Shown piece after piece: positions 1 through 11,620 of a stretch of 64,000 nt of DNA. The position numbers were made by a program, and so were the translations under genes. Source of the DNA: Glycomyces tenuis DSM 44171 (GTDB lineage: Bacteria > Actinomycetota > Actinomycetes > Mycobacteriales > Micromonosporaceae); NCBI RefSeq assembly GCF_000427885.1, contig NZ_ATYW01000004.1, positions 153,939-217,938 of the forward strand, in the 5' to 3' direction. The notes beneath the pieces were generated by a model, which ran no database searches, was not told where the DNA came from, and worked only from the letters and a program-made list of their open reading frames with translations. Within the stretch, counting starts at the first letter, position 1. Every line of letters starts with the position of its first letter.

Positions 1-87
1 CCCGCCGGTTCATCTCTTTTGGACGGTTATGCGGCGAAAGTCGGGACCGGGGTCTGACGGCTGGTCCGCGCCTCTTAACCTACATGT

Positions 88-1668
88 GTGGATAACGGGA
101 ACCCCTCTCGCGTCGGCGACGGGCGGAGTCGTGCCGACGGCGGCGGACGCGGCAGCCACCGCGCCGCTCCCCGCGGCTCCACGGCAGGCGGCGGGCGCCA
201 CCGCGCCGCGGGAGCGCTGTCGTTCCAGCCGAGCAGATTCCACGTGATCGCCGCCGTCGCCGGGTGCCTCGTCATCGCGGCCGGCATCGCCGTCGGCGTG
301 TTCGTCCTCCAAGGCGACGAACCCGGCTACAGCGCCGGCAACGAGGAGGCCGCGCCGCTGCTGTACGCCAACGGCGAGGCGGTGCCCGAGGACTTCACCG
401 AACGCCACGTCGGCCTGACCGAGCAGATCTACGCCGAACTCGAGACCCGCTACGGGCTCGGCCCCGAGGACCTCTACGACGGCACCACCGGCCACCGCGT
501 CGTCCTCACGCTCGACCGCGAGCTCCAGGAGGCGGCCGAGGCGACCGCCGAGGAGGCTGCCGAACCGGGCGGCGTCGTCGCCGTCGAACCCGGCAGCGGC
601 GCGGTCCTGTGCTACTACGGCGGCGAGGGCGAGGGCGGCGCCGACCAGGCCGGCGCCGCCTCCCCGCACCCGCCCGCCTCCGTGTTCGACATGGTCATCG
701 CCGCCACCGCTCTGGAGGGCGGCGCCTCGATCGACTCGTGGTGGAGCGACGAGGACGCCGACGTGACGCTGACCGACGCCGTCCGCGAGTCCCGTTCGGC
801 CGCCGTCGACTCCATCGCAGCGAAGTACGGCTCCCAGGCGATCCTCGAGACCGCGATCGGCCTCGGCCTGACCGCGATGGCCGACCAGGCCGGGACCGTC
901 CACACCTTCGAGGAGGGCGCGGCCGAGGCGGTCGACTCGTTCGAGCCCGCCGAATTCGGCTCCTACGGCGTCAGCGTCCTCGACATGGCCGCCGTGTACG
1001 CCACCATCGCGGGCGACGGCGTCCACGCCCAGACCCACTTCATCGAGCGGGTCGTCGACGACTCGGGCAACACCGTCGAGGCCGAGCAGGGCATCCGCAG
1101 CTCCCAGGCCGTCAAGTCCGAGACCGCCCGCGACCTCCAGTTCGTCGGTCTCGGCACCGGCGACGCGATCGGGGACCGCGACTTCTTCGGGCTCTCCGGC
1201 ACCTGGAACGACGTGACGGCCCACTCCTGGTACGTCGGGGCGATCCCGCAGCTGAGCGTCGCGGCCTGGGTCGGCGGCGCCGATCAGGACGGCGACGCCG
1301 GACTCCCGGTGTGGCAGCGGGTCATGGGCTCGGCGATCGAGGTCATGGAGTACGAGCCCGAGCCGTGGCCCGGCGCGGTCGGCGCCGGCTCGGACCTGAC
1401 CGACGACATCGAGAACGACGACGGCACGATCGACCCCGACAGCGAGTACTGCCAGGCCAACCCCGAGGCCGCCCCCTGCGGCGGGGAGGATCCGACCGAG
1501 GATCCGACCGAGGAGCCCACCGAGGATCCGACCGAGGAGCCCACGGAAGAGCCGACCGAGGAGCCCACCGACGAGGAACCGACCGAGGAGCCCACGGAGG
1601 AACCCGAGCCCACCGAGGAGGAGCCGACCGAGGACTGCGGCGGCTGGTTCGAACCGCCCTGCCCTTAA
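88..1668 (+). CDS. Membrane-anchored penicillin-binding transpeptidase-like protein, probably inactive
   Basis: 526 residues, GTG start. A Gly/Arg-rich cytoplasmic tail is followed by one membrane segment (about 53-75) and an extracytoplasmic region aligning by eye with a class A PBP transpeptidase: TLDRELQ near 141, GVVAVEPGSGAV near 162, and WYVGAIPQLSVAAWVGG near 381. Each catalytic motif is altered: SxxK reads SVFD (198-201), SxN reads SRS (235-237) and KTG reads LSG (369-371). No glycosyltransferase domain is present. The last 60 residues are an acidic Glu-Pro-Thr repeat tail with four cysteines around it. I infer a non-catalytic cell-wall scaffold or substrate-binding homologue. The start is uncertain because no clear ribosome site precedes it. 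Confidence 0.72.
   Translation: MDNGNPSRVGDGRSRADGGGRGSHRAAPRGSTAGGGRHRAAGALSFQPSRFHVIAAVAGCLVIAAGIAVGVFVLQGDEPGYSAGNEEAAPLLYANGEAVPEDFTERHVGLTEQIYAELETRYGLGPEDLYDGTTGHRVVLTLDRELQEAAEATAEEAAEPGGVVAVEPGSGAVLCYYGGEGEGGADQAGAASPHPPASVFDMVIAATALEGGASIDSWWSDEDADVTLTDAVRESRSAAVDSIAAKYGSQAILETAIGLGLTAMADQAGTVHTFEEGAAEAVDSFEPAEFGSYGVSVLDMAAVYATIAGDGVHAQTHFIERVVDDSGNTVEAEQGIRSSQAVKSETARDLQFVGLGTGDAIGDRDFFGLSGTWNDVTAHSWYVGAIPQLSVAAWVGGADQDGDAGLPVWQRVMGSAIEVMEYEPEPWPGAVGAGSDLTDDIENDDGTIDPDSEYCQANPEAAPCGGEDPTEDPTEEPTEDPTEEPTEEPTEEPTDEEPTEEPTEEPEPTEEEPTEDCGGWFEPPCP
1483..1635 (+). repeat. In-gene Glu-Pro-Thr repeat
   Basis: Tandem codons for PTEE/PTED units (protein residues about 466-516) at the C-terminus of the transpeptidase-like protein. 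The acidic, Pro/Thr-rich composition is typical of an extended wall-spanning or linker segment. The DNA repeat (ccgaccgagga) is prone to length variation by slippage. Confidence 0.8.
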
Positions 1669-1738
1669 CGGGTCCGCCTCGCATGCGAGCGACTACGATG
1701 CAGGGGCAGCACACCTCACCACGACAATGGAGGCCACT

Positions 1739-2119
1739 ATGGCCACTCCCGACCCGTACGGTCCGCAGCCGTCACCGATGGGGCCGCCGCCCGGCCAGGG
1801 CGGCATGCCCTCGGGCCCGCCCGGTCCGCCGCCCGCCCAGCCCTACCAGGCGTACGCCGCCGGGCCGGAGATCAACGGCAAGGCGGTCGCCGCCACCGTC
1901 TGCGGGCTGCTCTTCCTCACCACGCCGCTGGGCATCATGGCCCTCGTGTTCGGCAAGACCGCGCAGCGCCAGATCGAGGCCGGCTACGGCATCGGACGAC
2001 CGCTCGCCAAGGCCGGCAGGATCCTCGGCTGGGTCTCGGTCGGGTTCACGATCTTCTGGGCCCTGTACGTCGTCGTTGTCATCATCGCCGTGGCCTCCGT
2101 CTCCAACGCGGTCTCCTAG
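1739..2119 (+). CDS. DUF4190 domain membrane protein
   Basis: 126 residues. A Pro/Gly/Tyr-rich cytoplasmic head (PDPYGPQPSPMGPPP) is followed by two hydrophobic segments separated by FGKTAQRQIEAGYGIGRPLA, the loop pattern of DUF4190 proteins. The family has no firm function; members are common in actinobacteria. I start at 1739 and not at the in-frame ATG at 1727, because GGAGG at 1729-1733 is correctly spaced for 1739. A second, similar protein starts at 2886, so the two flank the PAP2 gene. Confidence 0.8.
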   Translation: MATPDPYGPQPSPMGPPPGQGGMPSGPPGPPPAQPYQAYAAGPEINGKAVAATVCGLLFLTTPLGIMALVFGKTAQRQIEAGYGIGRPLAKAGRILGWVSVGFTIFWALYVVVVIIAVASVSNAVS

Positions 2120-2136
2120 AAGCGGACGGCGAACCG

Positions 2137-3075
2137 ATGCTCCCACGGGCGTTTCCACGGCGGCGCATCGCGATCCCGGCGGCGGTCCTGCTCCTCCTGG
2201 TCCCGCTCGTCGCGGCCCTGTGGGTGCGCGCCGACCCGCTCACGCCGCCGTCCCAGCCGCTCGACGACGCCTGGCTGCGCCTCATGGACGGCCCCCACGA
2301 GGGCCTCCCGTGGGCCGTGGCCGAGGTGTTCAACCACGGCGCCGACGGGCGCTTCGCCGGTGTCGCGCTGCTGCTGTTCGCCGGGGTCCTGACCGCGTTG
2401 CGGCGCTGGCGCTCGGCGCTGTTCGCCCTCACCGTCTTCACCGCCACCTACGCCGTCACCGGTGTCCTCAAGACGATCGGCGAGCGCGCCCGTCCGGAGG
2501 ACATCCTGGTCAGCGTCTCCTCCAACGCCTTCCCCTCAGGGCACTCGTCCCGCATGGCCTGCGTGGTCGTGATCATCGCCGTGACCGCGATCCCGGCCGC
2601 CGCCCGGTTCTGGTGGTGGGCGGTCGGCGCGCTGCTGGTGCTCGGCATGATGTGGTCGCGCACCTGGCAGCACGCCCACTGGCTCACCGACACCGTCGGC
2701 GGCGTCGCCACCGGCCTCGGTGTGGTGATGCTGTGCTGGTGGGCCTTCGATCCGATGCTGCGGCGGGAACGTCTGCGGCGCTCGGCGGCGGACGGCGACG
2801 GCCTGGCACGAACCGGTGATGCCCGCAGTGCCGCGGACGGGTTAGCGTTGGCGGGTCCGCCGCCTGCCCGCCCCGAGGGGGACCGATGTCGTCCGATTCC
2901 CAACCCCGACCCGAGCCGCAGCAGCCTCAGGTCCCGCCGCCCGCGTACCAATATCCGCCGCCGTACGGCTACCCGTACCAGATGCCCACCTCGCGGCCCA
3001 CCAACGGCATGGCGATCGCCGCGATGGTCGTCGGCATCGTCGGGGCCTGCAACCCGATCGGCGTCCTCGGCCTGA
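2137..3075 (+). CDS. PAP2-superfamily membrane phosphatase
   Basis: Phosphatidic-acid phosphatase type 2 family, acting on lipid or undecaprenyl phosphates at the membrane. All three motifs are present: KTIGERARP (KX6RP), PSGH and SRTWQHAH (SRX5H), within a multi-span hydrophobic protein. The convincing homology ends near residue 215. The remaining frame runs 190 bp into the next gene in another frame and encodes an Arg/Ser/Pro-rich tail that looks like out-of-frame DUF4190 sequence. The natural stop may have been lost by an indel: the other two frames have stops at 2817-2819 and 2843-2845. Confidence 0.8.
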   Translation: MLPRAFPRRRIAIPAAVLLLLVPLVAALWVRADPLTPPSQPLDDAWLRLMDGPHEGLPWAVAEVFNHGADGRFAGVALLLFAGVLTALRRWRSALFALTVFTATYAVTGVLKTIGERARPEDILVSVSSNAFPSGHSSRMACVVVIIAVTAIPAAARFWWWAVGALLVLGMMWSRTWQHAHWLTDTVGGVATGLGVVMLCWWAFDPMLRRERLRRSAADGDGLARTGDARSAADGLALAGPPPARPEGDRCRPIPNPDPSRSSLRSRRPRTNIRRRTATRTRCPPRGPPTAWRSPRWSSASSGPATRSASSA

Positions 3076-3320
3076 TCTTCGGCACGATCGCCAGGAGGCA
3101 GATCCGCGAGACCGGCGAACAGGGCGACGGCTTCGCCGTCACCGGCATCGTCCTCGGCTGGATCGGCGTCGCCTCGATCGTGTTCTGGGTCCTGTACGTC
3201 CTGGCGCTGTTCTCGATCTGGATCCCGTTCGTCGAGGAGGTCTCCGACCCCGAGAACTGGCCCACCACCGACCCCAGCGACTTCCCTACGTGGCTGACGG
3301 CATGGCTCGGGCGAAGGTGA
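2886..3320 (+). CDS. DUF4190 domain membrane protein
   Basis: 144 residues with a GAGGGGG ribosome site just upstream. The head is Pro/Tyr/Gln-rich. Two membrane segments lie around NGMAIAAMVVGIVGACNPIG and VTGIVLGWIGVASIVFWVLY, with FGTIARRQIRETGEQGDGFA between them, as in the paralogue at 1739. Function is unknown for the family. Its last 35 bp overlap the end of the convergent DUF2568 gene. Confidence 0.8.
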   Translation: MSSDSQPRPEPQQPQVPPPAYQYPPPYGYPYQMPTSRPTNGMAIAAMVVGIVGACNPIGVLGLIFGTIARRQIRETGEQGDGFAVTGIVLGWIGVASIVFWVLYVLALFSIWIPFVEEVSDPENWPTTDPSDFPTWLTAWLGRR

Positions 3321-3711
3321 CGACCGAGGTGTTCGCGACGACCAGGATCGCGAACGCGACCGCCGCCGTCGGATAGCCGACGCCCCACAGCGCCGCCACC
3401 CCGGCCCCGAAGGCCACCGCCTTGACCGCGAGCACTCCGGCCGTCGGCAGCCGCACCGGCGCCCGCGGCGCGGCGTACCTGCCCCACAGCAGGCCGAGCG
3501 CGAGGACGGCCGCCACAGCGATCAGCACCCGCGGCCACAGGCTCACGTCGAGCGAGAGCGCCCACCAGATCACGAACGCGAACAGCGCCAGCTCCAGCAC
3601 CAGGGCCAGGAGCGAGTTGCACATCACCAGGACGCGCGAGGCCCCGGTGAACTTGGCCCATTCGGGCTCGAACGGTGCCGCCGTGCGGCCGGGATCATCG
3701 CGCTCACTCAT
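3286..3711 (-). CDS. DUF2568 (YrdB-type) small membrane protein
   Basis: 141 residues from ATG at 3711. After a hydrophilic head (SERDDPGRTAAPFEPEWAKF) there are four hydrophobic segments, with the GRYAAPRAPVRLP loop typical of DUF2568/YrdB proteins. Function is unknown. The open frame continues upstream across the divergent histidine kinase, but that part is only a shadow. It is divergent from the kinase gene, and its tail overlaps the convergent DUF4190 gene by 35 bp. Confidence 0.75.
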   Translation of the reverse strand: MSERDDPGRTAAPFEPEWAKFTGASRVLVMCNSLLALVLELALFAFVIWWALSLDVSLWPRVLIAVAAVLALGLLWGRYAAPRAPVRLPTAGVLAVKAVAFGAGVAALWGVGYPTAAVAFAILVVANTSVVTFARAMPSAT

Positions 3712-3828
3712 GTGGCAATGATGCGCCTTCGTCTTTGGACGGGATTGTCGCCTGCGACCAAAGTAGGAGCCCGGTCTCGGTACGGAGGGCGACGTCGGGG
3801 GTGGCGCGTCCGTGATGGGATTGGGGGC

Positions 3829-5001
3829 ATGGCCAGCCCGATCCGCGGCGTCAAACGCATCGACCTCATCGCCGCCGTCGCGCTGTTCGCGGCAGGGGCC
3901 GTGTTCATAGCGCTGGGCGTCTATGAACGCTACGGTCCCGAGCTGCCGACGGCGGCGCGGTTCGTGCCGCTCACGCTGGTGTGCCTCGGGGTGGCGGTGC
4001 GTCGGGCCCGGCCCGGGTGGTGCCTCGCGCTCGGTGTGACCGGTTTCGGCATCGAGCTCGTCACCGGCCTCGCGCTCGTGACCGTCTTCGTGTTCACCGA
4101 CAACCTCTACGCCTTCGCCCGCTACGGGCCGCGCCGCGGCGTCCCGGTGCTGCTCGGCGTCTCCGCCGTGCTGATCCTCGCCTTCGGGGTGTGGGCCGCC
4201 TTCGAAGGCAACTCGGCCGGGTCGATCCTCAGCGTCATGTCCATCGCCGCGATCGTGCTGATGTCCACGCCGCTCACCGGCGTCATCGTCCGCCAGGCCC
4301 ACGAGCGGGCCAGCCTGGAGGCCGAGCGGGCCGAGCAGACCGCGCGGCTGGCCGACGTCCGCAACCGTGAGGCGGTGCTGCGCGAGCGCACCGTCATGGC
4401 CCGCGAGCTCCACGACACCGTCGCGAACTACCTGAGCGCGATCGCCCTCCAGTCCACCGGCCTCCAGGCCCGCAAGGACCTCGGCCCGGAGGCCGTCCGG
4501 GAGTCGGTGGCCGCGATCCGCCAGAGCAGCGTCGAGGGACTGGCCGAGCTGCGGCGCATCATCGGGATCCTGCGCACCGGCGACGCCGACGAGGAGTTGG
4601 CCTCCTACCGGCTCGACCAGATCCCCGAGCTGGTCGAGCGGATGCGCCGCGTCGGTCTCAAGGTCGACTACGAGGTCGACGGCGCCGCCCGGGAGCTGCC
4701 GCGCGAGGTCGAGACCGCCGCCTTCCGCGTGACCCAGGAGTCGCTGACGAACGCGTTGAAGTACGGTTCGGACGCCGTGGTCGCCGTCGCCTACGCGCCC
4801 GACCGGCTGGCCCTCACCGTCGAGAACGCCGTCGAGGCCGCCGAGGCCCCGGTCGGCGGCGGGGGAGCGGGGCTGGTCGGCATGACCGAGCGCGTCCGGC
4901 TGCTCGGCGGGACCGTCCAGGCCGGTCCCGACGGCGACCGGTGGCGCGTCCGCGCCGAGATTCCGACAGGAGGCAATGGTGATCAAGGTCCTGCTCGCTG
5001 A
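3829..5001 (+). CDS. NarL-type sensor histidine kinase
   Basis: 390 residues. About five membrane segments (11-155) lead into a coiled stretch, then a HisKA_3 dimerisation domain with the phospho-acceptor in ARELHDTVANYLSAIA (His195), then a HATPase domain with the N-box in VTQESLTNALKYG and the glycine box in GAGLVGMTERVRLLGG. It would phosphorylate the response regulator that overlaps its 3' end by 26 bp. An earlier in-frame GTG at 3712 is possible, but 3829 is preceded by a G-rich ribosome site and gives the usual family N-terminus. The signal sensed is unknown. Confidence 0.88.
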   Translation: MASPIRGVKRIDLIAAVALFAAGAVFIALGVYERYGPELPTAARFVPLTLVCLGVAVRRARPGWCLALGVTGFGIELVTGLALVTVFVFTDNLYAFARYGPRRGVPVLLGVSAVLILAFGVWAAFEGNSAGSILSVMSIAAIVLMSTPLTGVIVRQAHERASLEAERAEQTARLADVRNREAVLRERTVMARELHDTVANYLSAIALQSTGLQARKDLGPEAVRESVAAIRQSSVEGLAELRRIIGILRTGDADEELASYRLDQIPELVERMRRVGLKVDYEVDGAARELPREVETAAFRVTQESLTNALKYGSDAVVAVAYAPDRLALTVENAVEAAEAPVGGGGAGLVGMTERVRLLGGTVQAGPDGDRWRVRAEIPTGGNGDQGPAR

Positions 5002-5620
5002 CGACCACGCCGCGGTGCGCGCCGGTCTGCGCATGCTGCTCGACAGCGCCGGCGACATCGAGGTGATCGGCGAGGCCGCCGACGGCGTCGAGGCCGTCGA
5101 GCAGGCGAGGCTGCTGCGCCCCGAGGTGGTCGTCATGGACGTCCGCATGCCCCGCAAGGACGGCATCGCGGCCGCCGCCGAACTGCGCGGCGTCGCCGAC
5201 GTCCTCGTGCTGACCAGCTACGGCGACGACGCCAACGTGTTCGACGCGCTGCGCGCCGGCGCGAGCGGCTTCCTGCTCAAGGACGCCGACGCCGAGACGC
5301 TCGTCGACGCCGTCCGCGTCGTCGCCCGCGGCGACGGCCTGATCTCCCCGGCCGTCACCCGGAACCTCATCGCCGAGTTCTCCCGCGCCCGACCGGCCTA
5401 CGCGCCGATCCCGGTCGACGGCGACGGCCTCGCGTCCCTCACCCCGCGCGAGACCGAGGTGCTGTCCCTGATCGGCGAGGGCTTGTCGAACGCCGAGATC
5501 GCCGCCGAGCTCGGCATGGCCGAGGCGACGGTGAAATCGCACGTGACACGCCTGCTCGCCAAGCTCGGCCTGACCAGCCGCGTCCAGGCCGCGATCTTCG
5601 CCCGTGAGCAGGCACGATAG
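4976..5620 (+). CDS. NarL/LuxR-family response regulator
   Basis: 214 residues. Receiver domain with acidic pocket D9/D10, phospho-acceptor D55 (VVVMDVRMP) and conserved Lys in GFLLKD; the C-terminal LuxR helix-turn-helix is LTPRETEVLSLIGEGLSNAE. A GGAGG lies before the start. It overlaps the kinase gene by 26 bp, so the two are translationally coupled and form one two-component system. Targets cannot be deduced here. Confidence 0.9.
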   Translation: MVIKVLLADDHAAVRAGLRMLLDSAGDIEVIGEAADGVEAVEQARLLRPEVVVMDVRMPRKDGIAAAAELRGVADVLVLTSYGDDANVFDALRAGASGFLLKDADAETLVDAVRVVARGDGLISPAVTRNLIAEFSRARPAYAPIPVDGDGLASLTPRETEVLSLIGEGLSNAEIAAELGMAEATVKSHVTRLLAKLGLTSRVQAAIFAREQAR

Positions 5621-5645
5621 CGATCTCACCCACTGGAATTCCTCA

Positions 5646-5692
5646 TTGAAGCACCGCTTGAATGCTGATACAGTTGACTGCATAAGCATTCA
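5646..5692 (+). promoter_or_regulatory. arg operon promoter with two ARG boxes
   Basis: A sigma70-type promoter is visible: -35 TTGAAG (5646-5651), 17-bp spacer, -10 TACAGT (5669-5674). Two ArgR half-palindromes, TGAATGCTGATACA (5659-5672) and TGCATAAGCATTCA (5679-5692), lie 6 bp apart and cover the -10. This matches the tandem ARG-box design of bacterial ArgR operators, so arginine-bound ArgR (gene at 11060) should repress by blocking the -10. GGAGG at 5697-5701 serves the argC GTG. Confidence 0.8.
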
Positions 5693-5707
5693 ATCCGGAG
5701 GTTTCCA

Positions 5708-6721
5708 GTGACGTACCAGGTCGCCGTCGCAGGCGCCAGCGGCTACGCGGGAGGCGAGGTGCTGCGGCTGCTCGCCGACCACCCGCAGCTCGACGTTATC
5801 GCCGCCAGCGCCCACAGTCAGGCCGGTCAGCCGATCACCGCCGTCCACCCGCACCTCACCGCCTACGGTGAACGCCGATTCTGCGAGACCGCCCCGGACG
5901 CCTTCGCTGGTGCCGACCTGGTCGTCATGACCCTCCCGCACGGCCAGTCCGCCGCGCTGGCCGCCAGTCTGCCCGCCGACGTCAAGATCGTCGACCTCGG
6001 CGCCGACCACCGGCTCGAGGACGCCGCCGCCTGGGAGTCCTACTACAAGAGCCCCCACGCCGGAACCTGGACCTACGGCCTGCCCGAGCTGGCCGGCCAG
6101 CGCGAGGCCATCGCCGCCTCCGACCGCGTCGCCGCCACCGGCTGCTACGCCGTCGCCGCCACCCTGGCGCTGCGCCCGCTCGTCGAGGCCGGCGTCGCCG
6201 AGCCCGCCGACGTCGTCGTGGTCGCCGCCTCCGGCACCTCCGGGGCCGGCAACGCCGCCAAGAAGCACCTGCTCGCCAGCGAGGTCATGGGCTCGATGAG
6301 CCCCTACAAGGTCGGCGCCCACCAGCACGTGCCCGAGATCAAGCAGGCCACCGGCGCGACGAGCCTGTCGATGACGCCGCTCCTGGCGCCCATGCCCAGG
6401 GGCATCCTCGCCACCGTCACCGCCAGGCCCGCCGCCGACGTCACCGCCGCCGACGTGCGCGCCGCCCTCGCCAAGGCCTACGACGGCGAGCACTTCGTGC
6501 GCCTGCTGCCCGAAGGCTCCTGGCCCGCCACGGCCTCCACTTACGGCACCAACGCCGCCCACCTCCAGGGCGCCGTCGACATCGACTCGGGCCGCGTCAT
6601 CGCCTGCGCGGCGATCGACAACCTCGGCAAGGGCGCGGCCGGGCAGGTCGTCCAGTGCGCCAACCTCATGCTCGGCCTCCCCGAGGCCGCCGGCCTGACC
6701 GTGAACGGGGTGGCGCCATGA
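5708..6721 (+). CDS. argC: N-acetyl-gamma-glutamyl-phosphate reductase
   Basis: 337 residues; third step of arginine synthesis, NADPH-dependent reduction of N-acetylglutamyl-phosphate to the semialdehyde. The N-terminal Rossmann motif is [16 protein letters not shown] and the catalytic cysteine lies in AATGCYAVA (Cys146). The GTG start has GGAGG six bases upstream. First gene of the arg operon; its TGA overlaps the argJ ATG by 4 bp. Confidence 0.96.
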   Translation: MTYQVAVAGASGYAGGEVLRLLADHPQLDVIAASAHSQAGQPITAVHPHLTAYGERRFCETAPDAFAGADLVVMTLPHGQSAALAASLPADVKIVDLGADHRLEDAAAWESYYKSPHAGTWTYGLPELAGQREAIAASDRVAATGCYAVAATLALRPLVEAGVAEPADVVVVAASGTSGAGNAAKKHLLASEVMGSMSPYKVGAHQHVPEIKQATGATSLSMTPLLAPMPRGILATVTARPAADVTAADVRAALAKAYDGEHFVRLLPEGSWPATASTYGTNAAHLQGAVDIDSGRVIACAAIDNLGKGAAGQVVQCANLMLGLPEAAGLTVNGVAP

Positions 6722-7868
6722 CCGTGACGGCCCCGAAAGGATTCCGGGCCTCCGGCGTCACCGCCGGGCTCAAGGAATCAGGCAAGCCCGACCTCGCGCT
6801 CGTCGTCAACGACGGCCCCTCGCAGGTGGCCGCGGGCCGCTTCACCGGCAACCGCGTGAAGGCCGCGCCCGTCAAGTGGTCCCAGCAGGTCATCACCTAC
6901 GGCAGGCTCAAGTCCGTCGTCCTCAACTCCGGCGGCGCCAACGCCTGCACCGGCCCCGAGGGCTTCCAGGACACCCACGCCACCGCCGAGAAGGTCGCCG
7001 CCGTCATCGGCTGCGGCGCCGCCGAAGTGGCCGTCTGCTCCACCGGGCTCATCGGCGAGCGCCTCCCGATGGACAAGCTCCTGCCCGGCGTCGACGCGGC
7101 CGCCGCCCAGCTCGCCGAGAGCGGCGGCGAGGCCGCCGCCACCGCGATCATGACCACCGACACCGTCCCCAAGAACGCCGTGCGCACCAGCGAGGCGGGC
7201 TGGACGATCGGCGGCATCGCCAAGGGCGCCGGGATGCTCGCACCCGGCCTGGCCACGATGCTCGTCGTCCTCACCACCGACGCCGTCGTCGACGCCGAGC
7301 TCGCCGACGCCGCGCTCGGCACCGCCTGCCGGTACTCCTTCGACCGGCTCGACTCGGACGGCTCGATGTCCACCAACGACACCGTGCTCCTGCTCGCCTC
7401 CGGCGCCTCCGGTGCCGAAGCCGAGCCCGACGAGTTCATCACCGCGCTCACCGGGCTGTGCAAGGACCTGTCGCACCAGCTGCTGAGCGACGCCGAAGGC
7501 TCCACCAAGGACATCGCCATCACCGTCTCGGGCGCCCAGACCGAGGACGACGCCCTCGAAGTCGCCCGCTGCGTCGCCCGCGACAACCTCGTCAAGACCG
7601 CGATGTTCGGCTGCGACCCCAACTGGGGCCGCATCCTCGCCGCCGTCGGCGTCGCGAAGGCGCCCTTCGACGCCGACGAGGTCGACGTCGCCGTCAACGG
7701 CGTCTGGATCTGCAAGGCCGGCGCCGCGGGCGAGAGCCGCGACGAGGTCGACCTCAAGAGCCGCGACGTCGCCATCGACATCGAACTCCACAACGGCCCG
7801 GCCGCGGCCACGATCTGGACCAACGACCTGTCCCACGACTACGTTCACGAGAACTCGGCCTATTCCAC

Positions 7869-7872
<4 letters not shown>
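6718..7872 (+). CDS. argJ: Bifunctional glutamate N-acetyltransferase / amino-acid acetyltransferase
   Basis: 384 residues. ArgJ transfers acetyl from acetylornithine to glutamate (and may use acetyl-CoA), recycling the acetyl group. The self-cleavage site is in [16 protein letters not shown], with Thr180 as the new N-terminal nucleophile. Start is the ATG overlapping the argC stop; an upstream in-frame extension to 6655 lies inside argC and is not used. It overlaps argB by 4 bp. Confidence 0.96.
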
Positions 7873-10911
<3,039 letters not shown>

Positions 10912-11059
10912 GCCCGCGCCCTTACGCGCCCACCCGTCGCCCATCGCCACCCGACATGGGGGGCGCTTCGCGCCCGCTGGGCCGAGTCGACTCGCTTCGC
11001 TCGGGAACTCGAAAAACTCGCCGTGTCAGACGGCTCGCCCCAAACCGGAGTGAACGCTG
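10912..11059. other. argF-argR intergenic region with mini-hairpin
   Basis: No gene. It holds a 15-bp hairpin, GGGCGC-TTC-GCGCCC (10961-10975), then the palindrome CGAGTCGACTCG and a TCGCTTCGCTCGGG stretch. There is no T-run after the hairpin, so it is a poor terminator. It may stabilise or process the mRNA, or be one of several TTC-loop hairpins in this window. GGAGTGA before the argR ATG is its ribosome site. Confidence 0.6.
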
Positions 11060-11620
11060 ATGAATCAACCCACGACGAAGGCCGCGCGCCAGGCCCGCAT
11101 CGCCGAACTCATCTCGACCCAGGCGATCAAGTCCCAGTCCGAACTGGCCGAGCTCCTCGCCGAGTCCGGCATCGAGGTCACCCAGGCGACCCTCTCGCGC
11201 GACCTCGAAGAGCTCGGCGCCATCAAGGTCCGCGGCACCGACGGCGGCGGCGCCGTCTACTCGATCTTCCCCGAAGGCGAGCGGCCCCTGCGCGACGCCG
11301 AGGGCGCCCCCGACCGCCTCAAGCGGCTCCTGCGCGAACTCCTCGTCGGCGCCGACTACTCGGCCAACATGGCCGTGCTGTGGGTTCCGCCCGGCGCCGC
11401 CCAGTACATGGCCAGCGCCATCGACCGCTCCGGCCTGGCCGACGTCATCGGCACCATCGCGGGCGACGACACCATCGCCGTCATCGCCCGCGACGGCGTG
11501 CTCGGCCGCCAGGTCGCCGACCAGATGCTCCAATGGGCCGGCAAGGCCCCCACCCGGGACTCCTCCGTCGAGACCGCCACCCCCTACACCACCGAGATCA
11601 AGGAGAACAGCTGTGACTGA
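11060..11620 (+). CDS. argR: Arginine repressor
   Basis: 186 residues. The N-terminal winged helix contains [18 protein letters not shown]; the C-terminal arginine-binding and hexamerisation domain contains [16 protein letters not shown]. Expected to bind the two ARG boxes at 5659-5692 and so control the operon that includes it. It extends past the usual family end with a polar tail ([20 protein letters not shown]) that overlaps argG by 8 bp. Confidence 0.95.
   Translation: MNQPTTKAARQARIAELISTQAIKSQSELAELLAESGIEVTQATLSRDLEELGAIKVRGTDGGGAVYSIFPEGERPLRDAEGAPDRLKRLLRELLVGADYSANMAVLWVPPGAAQYMASAIDRSGLADVIGTIAGDDTIAVIARDGVLGRQVADQMLQWAGKAPTRDSSVETATPYTTEIKENSCD

Noticed and set aside
1483..1635. 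Short tandem repeats that could suggest a CRISPR array
   Set aside because: They are in-frame codons for a Glu-Pro-Thr tail, with no unique spacers. No CRISPR array was found in the window.
264..2819. 851-codon plus-strand open frame
   Set aside because: Extremely Arg-rich shadow spanning the transpeptidase-like, DUF4190 and PAP2 genes in another frame; no family resemblance.
3712..5166. Upstream part of a 626-codon minus-strand frame
   Set aside because: Only the last 141 codons (DUF2568) look real; the rest is antisense to the histidine kinase.
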